Origin: Pseudomonadota bacterium
Lineage (GTDB): Bacteria > Pseudomonadota > Alphaproteobacteria > Sphingomonadales > Sphingomonadaceae
Reading direction: 5' to 3'
NCBI GenBank assembly: GCA_023413015.1
Contig: JAEZQR010000030.1
Location: 1-9,700, forward strand
DNA length: 9,700 nt
The position numbers were made by a program, and so were the translations under genes. Below, one piece after another: positions 6,085-9,700 of the stretch. Position 1 is the first letter of the stretch; each line of letters begins with the position of its first letter. The notes under the pieces were generated by a model, which was given only the letters and a program-made list of their open reading frames with translations, did not search any database and was not told the origin of the DNA.

Positions 6085-8169
6085 TCAGAACGAGACGCGC
6101 GCCGTCACCCGGATGTCGCGGCCCGCGAGCGGGGCATAGTCCTTGAGGAAGCTCGCATGCCGGCGGGCGTTCACGTCGAAGATGTTGTTCGCCGCCAGCA
6201 GGATCGTCGTGGTGTCGGTGCCGAACGGCTTCCACGACAGGCTGGCGTTCACCATCGTGAAGCCGCCGGTCTCGGTCTCGAACGCAGCGGTGCGGGTCTG
6301 CTTGCTGGTCCACTCCGCCTCGATGCGCGCGTTGACGGCGTCGCCCTGCGCCTCGAGCCCGCCGAGCAGCCGCAGCGGCGGGATGCGCGGCGCGGGACCC
6401 ACGTCCTTCACGGTCGCCCGGACATAGTCGGCGACGGCATCGGCGTTGATCGTGAAGCCGCCCAGCTCGGCGAGCCGCAGCGAGCCTTCCGCCTCGAAGC
6501 CATAGTAGCGGGCGCCCGCCTGGAGATACTGGAACACGGGCAGCCCGTCCTCGACCTCGCCGGTCGGCTGCTCGAAGATGAAGTCGTCGAACTTGTTGTA
6601 GAACAGCGAGGCCTCGAGGCTGTAGCCGTCACCCTGCCCGCGCAGCACGCCCTCGATGCCCCAGCTCTTCTCCTTGGTCAGCGTCGGATCGCCGGCCTCG
6701 AACGCCTGCGTGCCGGCGTGCGGCCCGTTGGCGAACAGCTCCTCCGCCGACGGCGCGCGCTCGGTGCGCGACAGGTTGAGCCCGAGCCGCCAGTCGTTGA
6801 TCAGTTCGACGCTCGCGCCGACCGAGCCCGAGAAGGCATTGAAGCGCCGGCTGATGTCGGGATTGCCGATGACCGGATCGGCCGCGGCGTCGACGTTGGT
6901 GTGCTCGTAGCGGGCGCCCACCTCGGCCTTCACCGCGCCGAGATCGAACTCCTGCAGCGTGAACACGCCGCCCTGGACGGTCGAGTTCTTCGGCACGAAC
7001 TTCTCCTCGCCGACCACGTCGAAGTCGCGGATGAACAGCTGGCCGCCCACCGCGCCGCGCCAGCCGCCGCGCTTGGCCTGCGCCAGCTCGACCCGACCCT
7101 CCAGCCCCTGGTTGAAGAAGGTGGTGCCGACCGCGCCGCTCTCGTCGATCTCGCTGTGCCGGTAGTCGGCCCAGCCGAAGCGGCCGCGCAGCCGCTCGAA
7201 GAAGCCGTCGCCGAGATCGACCTCGGCGCGCGCGTCGGCACGCGTCTGCTTGACGTGGAGGCGCACCTGCTCGGCCTCGGTATCGGGGTCGAGGCTGTAA
7301 CGGACCGGCACGCCGTAGAGGCTGTCGTAGCGGCTGATCGAGAAGCCGAGGTTGCCGCCGTCGGTGATGATCGAGGCGCCGCCCGCGACGTCCCAGGTGC
7401 GCGCCGCCGAATTGGGCAGCCGGTCCTTGAGATCGGCAAGCGCCTGGATGTCGGGATCGGCGCTGGCGCGCGCCTGCGCGCGCAGATCCTTCGACAGCAC
7501 ATGGCCGCCGATCCCGAGGTCGTCGGTCTTCAAATAGCTGCCGTCGAGGTGGAGCACGAGCGGGCCGCCGGCCGCGACGTCGACCGCCGCGCCGCCCGAA
7601 CGCTCGTCGGCGGCCGAGCCGTAGGTGGCGGTCGCATCGAGGTGCGCACCCTCCTCGGGCACGCGGCGCGGGATGCGCTTGTCGAGCACGTTGACCACGC
7701 CGCCGATCGCCGACGAGCCGAACTGAAGCGCCGCCGGGCCGCGCAGCACCTCGACGCGGTCGGCGGTCAGCGGGTTGATCGCGACCGCATGGTCAGCACT
7801 GGTGCTCGATGCGTCAAAGCTGCCGATGCCGTCGGTGAGCACGCGGATGCGGTCGCCCTGGAATCCGCGCAGCACCGGGCGCGAGGCATTGGGGCCGAAC
7901 GAGGTGCTGGAGACGCCCGGCTGGCGCGCCAGCGTGTCGCCGATAGTGCTGCGTACCTCACGCGCGAGGTCGGTGCCCGAGAGCACGCTGACGCTGGTGA
8001 GCACGTCCTGGCGCGTACGTTGGAAAGGCGCGGTCACGACGATGTCGGCCGGTGCCACCTCATGATGTTCGGCCTCGTGGTTCGTCGTGTCGGGCTCCGG
8101 CGCCTGCTGGGCCGATACCACGCCGCTCCACGCCAGGCCCGCGCCCGCCAACAACCATGTACGCTTCAT
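6085..8169 (-). CDS. ZnuD-like TonB-dependent outer-membrane receptor (probably zinc)
   Basis: Energy-dependent outer-membrane importer of 694 residues, complete. The signal peptide is about 1-20 (cleavage after VVSA). The mature N-terminus has a His/Glu cluster NHEAEHHE (30-37), followed by a TonB box ADIVVTAPF (41-49). The plug covers about 55-165, with VLRGFQGDRIRVLTDGIG, SSTSADHAVAINPL (121-134) and VEVLRGPAALQFGSSAIGG. The barrel ends in a terminal Phe (RVTARVSF), as expected for BAM-inserted proteins. The 'S-x-D-H-A' plug segment before VEVLRGP and the following IPRRVPEEG resemble ZnuD-type zinc receptors. The His-rich segment and the Zur-like operator at 8203-8225 agree with that. The ATG at 8169 has a GGGGA ribosome site 8 nt upstream, inside a hairpin. 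The TonB receptor call is certain; the zinc assignment is likely but not proven, and another divalent metal or metallophore is possible. Confidence 0.95.
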   Translation of the reverse strand: MKRTWLLAGAGLAWSGVVSAQQAPEPDTTNHEAEHHEVAPADIVVTAPFQRTRQDVLTSVSVLSGTDLAREVRSTIGDTLARQPGVSSTSFGPNASRPVLRGFQGDRIRVLTDGIGSFDASSTSADHAVAINPLTADRVEVLRGPAALQFGSSAIGGVVNVLDKRIPRRVPEEGAHLDATATYGSAADERSGGAAVDVAAGGPLVLHLDGSYLKTDDLGIGGHVLSKDLRAQARASADPDIQALADLKDRLPNSAARTWDVAGGASIITDGGNLGFSISRYDSLYGVPVRYSLDPDTEAEQVRLHVKQTRADARAEVDLGDGFFERLRGRFGWADYRHSEIDESGAVGTTFFNQGLEGRVELAQAKRGGWRGAVGGQLFIRDFDVVGEEKFVPKNSTVQGGVFTLQEFDLGAVKAEVGARYEHTNVDAAADPVIGNPDISRRFNAFSGSVGASVELINDWRLGLNLSRTERAPSAEELFANGPHAGTQAFEAGDPTLTKEKSWGIEGVLRGQGDGYSLEASLFYNKFDDFIFEQPTGEVEDGLPVFQYLQAGARYYGFEAEGSLRLAELGGFTINADAVADYVRATVKDVGPAPRIPPLRLLGGLEAQGDAVNARIEAEWTSKQTRTAAFETETGGFTMVNASLSWKPFGTDTTTILLAANNIFDVNARRHASFLKDYAPLAGRDIRVTARVSF

Positions 8170-8172
8170 ATC

Positions 8173-8200
8173 GCCCGTCCCCGCAATGTCTCGGACGGGC
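8173..8200 (-). promoter_or_regulatory. 5'-leader hairpin covering the receptor's ribosome binding site
   Basis: On the minus strand GCCCGTCC (8200-8193) pairs perfectly with GGACGGGC (8180-8173) around a 12-nt loop, ending 3 nt before the ATG at 8169. The likely Shine-Dalgarno GGGGA (8182-8178) lies at the loop/3'-arm edge, so the fold would partly hide it. The structure is seen in the sequence; a regulatory effect is inferred. On the plus strand it is followed by CTTTAG, too weak for a terminator. Confidence 0.4.
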
Positions 8201-8202
8201 TT

Positions 8203-8225
8203 TAGTTGTGATAGTATAACATTTC
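8203..8225 (-). promoter_or_regulatory. probable Zur (zinc uptake repressor) operator
   Basis: On the minus strand the site reads GAAATGTTATA, a central C, then TATCACAACTA. From memory, the published proteobacterial Zur box is GAAATGTTATA-N-TATAACATTTC. The left half matches 11/11 and the right half 7/11, with the core TGTTATA/TATCACA inverted repeat broken at one position. It is an AT-rich island in very GC-rich DNA, 33 bp upstream of the receptor ATG. A -10-like TATACT (8218-8213) lies inside it, so bound Zur would block the promoter; no good -35 was found. Zur with zinc would repress the receptor, and zinc starvation would release it. Confidence 0.72.
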
Positions 8226-8244
8226 AAGCCTGGAACTACACAGT

Positions 8245-9700
8245 TCAGCGCAACTCCACCCGCAGGCCCGCCCACAGGGTCCGGGGCGTGCCGCGATCGA
8301 CGATGCCGGCGTCGCTGATCCCCGCCTGCACCTCGGTGTCGAGGAGATTCTCGGCGCGCAGGCGGAGCTGGAGCGCGCGCGACAGCGGGATCGTCGCCAC
8401 CGCGTCGAAGGTGAGCGCGTCGTCGAGCCGGCGGGACTGGAGGTCGTCCTCATACTGCCGGCCCATGTAGCGCGCGGTCAGCGCAGCGCTCGGGCCTGCG
8501 GCCGGCGCATAGCCGAGCGTGGCGCTTGCCTGATGGCGGGGAGTCTGCGCCGGCCGCAGGCCGTCGAGCGCGGCGGCCGCGCCACTTGCCGCGACCCGCG
8601 CGTCGGTCAGCGTGTAGGAGGCGTCGAGCCGCCAGTCGCCGTAGGTGAGGCCGCCCCACAGCTCGACCCCGCGCGAGCGCACGGCGTCGAGGTTCTGGCG
8701 CTGGCGATAGGCGCCGCCGGCCGCGACGAAGCCGACGCCGGGGAAGGTGCCCGGCCCGCGCGCGAGCGTGACGTTGCCGATCGCATCGCGAAGCTCGTTC
8801 CAGAACAGCGTGGCGCCGAGCGTGAGCGCCGGCAGCGGGCGGAAATCGATGCCGGCCTCGATCCCGCGCAACCGTTCGGGATCGAGCGCGGCGTTGGCGC
8901 CGGTCGCGTCCACGCCGACGCGAAACGGGCGGTAAAGCTCGTTGAGCGTCGGCAACCGCCAACCGAGATAGCCGGCGGTGCGGAAGTTCAGCGCGGGCGT
9001 CGCGGCGACGAGCAGGCCGGCGCGCACGGTCGGCTCCCAGCCAGCGCGGTCCGCCGGCCGGTCGACGAGCGTCGCCGTGACGGTCGCTGGGTCGGTCTCG
9101 ATCAGGTGACCGTCCGCGATCCACCAGCGGTCGAGGCGTACGCCGCCGGTCAGCGTGACCGCGTCGCTTGGCCGCCAGCTGTCCTCGACATAGGCGCCGG
9201 CGATCAAGGTGCGGCCGCCGGCCTCGCGCAGCCGGGTGAAGCCGCCGTTCTGGAAGCGGAATCGCTCGCGCGTCTCGCCGTCGGCCGTCCGCGCATCGAA
9301 GCCGATCTGCAGCTCGTGGTCGGTCCCGATCCGCGGGCGCAGCTCGAGCTTGGCGCCGGCGCCGGTCGCGGGCGTGTTGTACTGGTCGAGCGTCGGCGTC
9401 GCCGTCGTGCGCGCGGCATTGGCGCTGGCAAAGCCCGAGGTGAAGCGGCGCGCCTGGAGATAGGCGAGCGCCTCGAACGGCAGCGCGCCGCGCCCGACGA
9501 GGCGCAGCGACGCGTCGGCGCCGCGGTTCGACGATTCGCTACCCGGCAGCCCGCGCAGCCGCTGGTCGTCGAACAGCAGCGCACGCGCCTGAAGCTCGCT
9601 GGTGTCGCCGACCGGCGCGACGCCGCGCGCCGCCACCGACCATTGCTGGTAGCGGGCGGGTCGGCCGATGGGACCGCGCTGGCGCTCGGGGATGAGGATG
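8245..9700 (-). CDS. second TonB-dependent receptor, C-terminal barrel only (N-terminus outside the window)
   Basis: The frame is open from the right edge to a TGA at 8247-8245, giving 484 visible residues. All of them look like an outer-membrane beta-barrel: alternating strands rich in aromatic and small residues, such as LTGGVRLDRWW, LNFRTAGYLGWRLPTLNELYRPF, LRGIEAGIDFRP, LTLGATLFWNELRDAIGN, RSRGVELWGG and LQLRLRAENLLDTE. The LPTLNELYRPF and 'NLLDTE' features are standard in the last third of TonB-dependent receptors. The signal peptide, TonB box and plug would lie upstream, so the substrate cannot be judged. It ends GLRVELR rather than in Phe or Trp. It lies 75 bp upstream of the ZnuD-like receptor on the same strand. 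That gap (8170-8244) holds the Zur-like site and no clear terminator, so read-through is possible. The GTG at 9636 is internal, not a start. Confidence 0.9.
   Translation of the reverse strand, partial: ILIPERQRGPIGRPARYQQWSVAARGVAPVGDTSELQARALLFDDQRLRGLPGSESSNRGADASLRLVGRGALPFEALAYLQARRFTSGFASANAARTTATPTLDQYNTPATGAGAKLELRPRIGTDHELQIGFDARTADGETRERFRFQNGGFTRLREAGGRTLIAGAYVEDSWRPSDAVTLTGGVRLDRWWIADGHLIETDPATVTATLVDRPADRAGWEPTVRAGLLVAATPALNFRTAGYLGWRLPTLNELYRPFRVGVDATGANAALDPERLRGIEAGIDFRPLPALTLGATLFWNELRDAIGNVTLARGPGTFPGVGFVAAGGAYRQRQNLDAVRSRGVELWGGLTYGDWRLDASYTLTDARVAASGAAAALDGLRPAQTPRHQASATLGYAPAAGPSAALTARYMGRQYEDDLQSRRLDDALTFDAVATIPLSRALQLRLRAENLLDTEVQAGISDAGIVDRGTPRTLWAGLRVELR

Noticed and set aside
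5980..8205. Plus-strand open frame of about 740 codons opposite the ZnuD-like receptor
   Set aside because: Composition is Arg/Ala/Asp-rich with no domain; it is the antisense shadow expected in GC-rich DNA, whereas the minus strand encodes a full TonB receptor with signal peptide and terminal Phe.
8233..8246. Stem GAACT/AGTTC with a 4-nt loop at the second receptor's stop codon, considered as a terminator
   Set aside because: Only 5 bp, overlaps the stop codon, and no T-run follows on the minus strand.

Overview
The window is a GC-rich (roughly two-thirds G+C), densely coded stretch that looks like the chromosome of an alphaproteobacterium, most likely of the Sphingomonadales. The pointers are two neighbouring TonB-dependent receptors (one with a DIVVTA-type TonB box), a 'CATCCCGGCGAAGGCCGGGA' type REP repeat, and strong G/C preference at third codon positions. 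No tRNA, rRNA, CRISPR array, transposase or phage gene is visible.

Layout. 1-596 (minus, incomplete at its C-terminus) is an HSL-type alpha/beta hydrolase. It is divergent, with only 29 bp between start codons, from a 127-residue orphan LuxR-type helix-turn-helix regulator (626-1009, plus). The 184 bp from 1010 to 1193 separate convergent genes and carry a perfect 30-bp inverted repeat, a head-to-head REP doublet. From 1194 to 5992 on the minus strand runs a tightly packed four-gene operon for a MacA/MacB/TolC-type pump. In transcription order it encodes an outer-membrane channel lipoprotein, a periplasmic adaptor, an ATPase and an FtsX/MacB-type permease. Every junction overlaps by 1 or 8 bases. 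Upstream, in the same direction and only 92 bp away, is a complete ZnuD-like TonB-dependent receptor (6085-8169). In front of it is a 23-bp near-palindrome (8203-8225) that closely matches the Zur (zinc uptake repressor) operator. Further upstream, on the same strand, is the C-terminal barrel of a second TonB-dependent receptor (8245 to beyond the window).

How the parts fit. The most coherent reading is a zinc-responsive outer-membrane uptake gene placed in front of a complete ABC-type tripartite exporter. All five genes could belong to one transcription unit, because no clear terminator or promoter is visible in the 92-bp gap. That would couple import of a metal or metal complex with export of an unknown small molecule. 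The operator match and receptor family are seen in the sequence and supported by known families. The link to the pump is inference.
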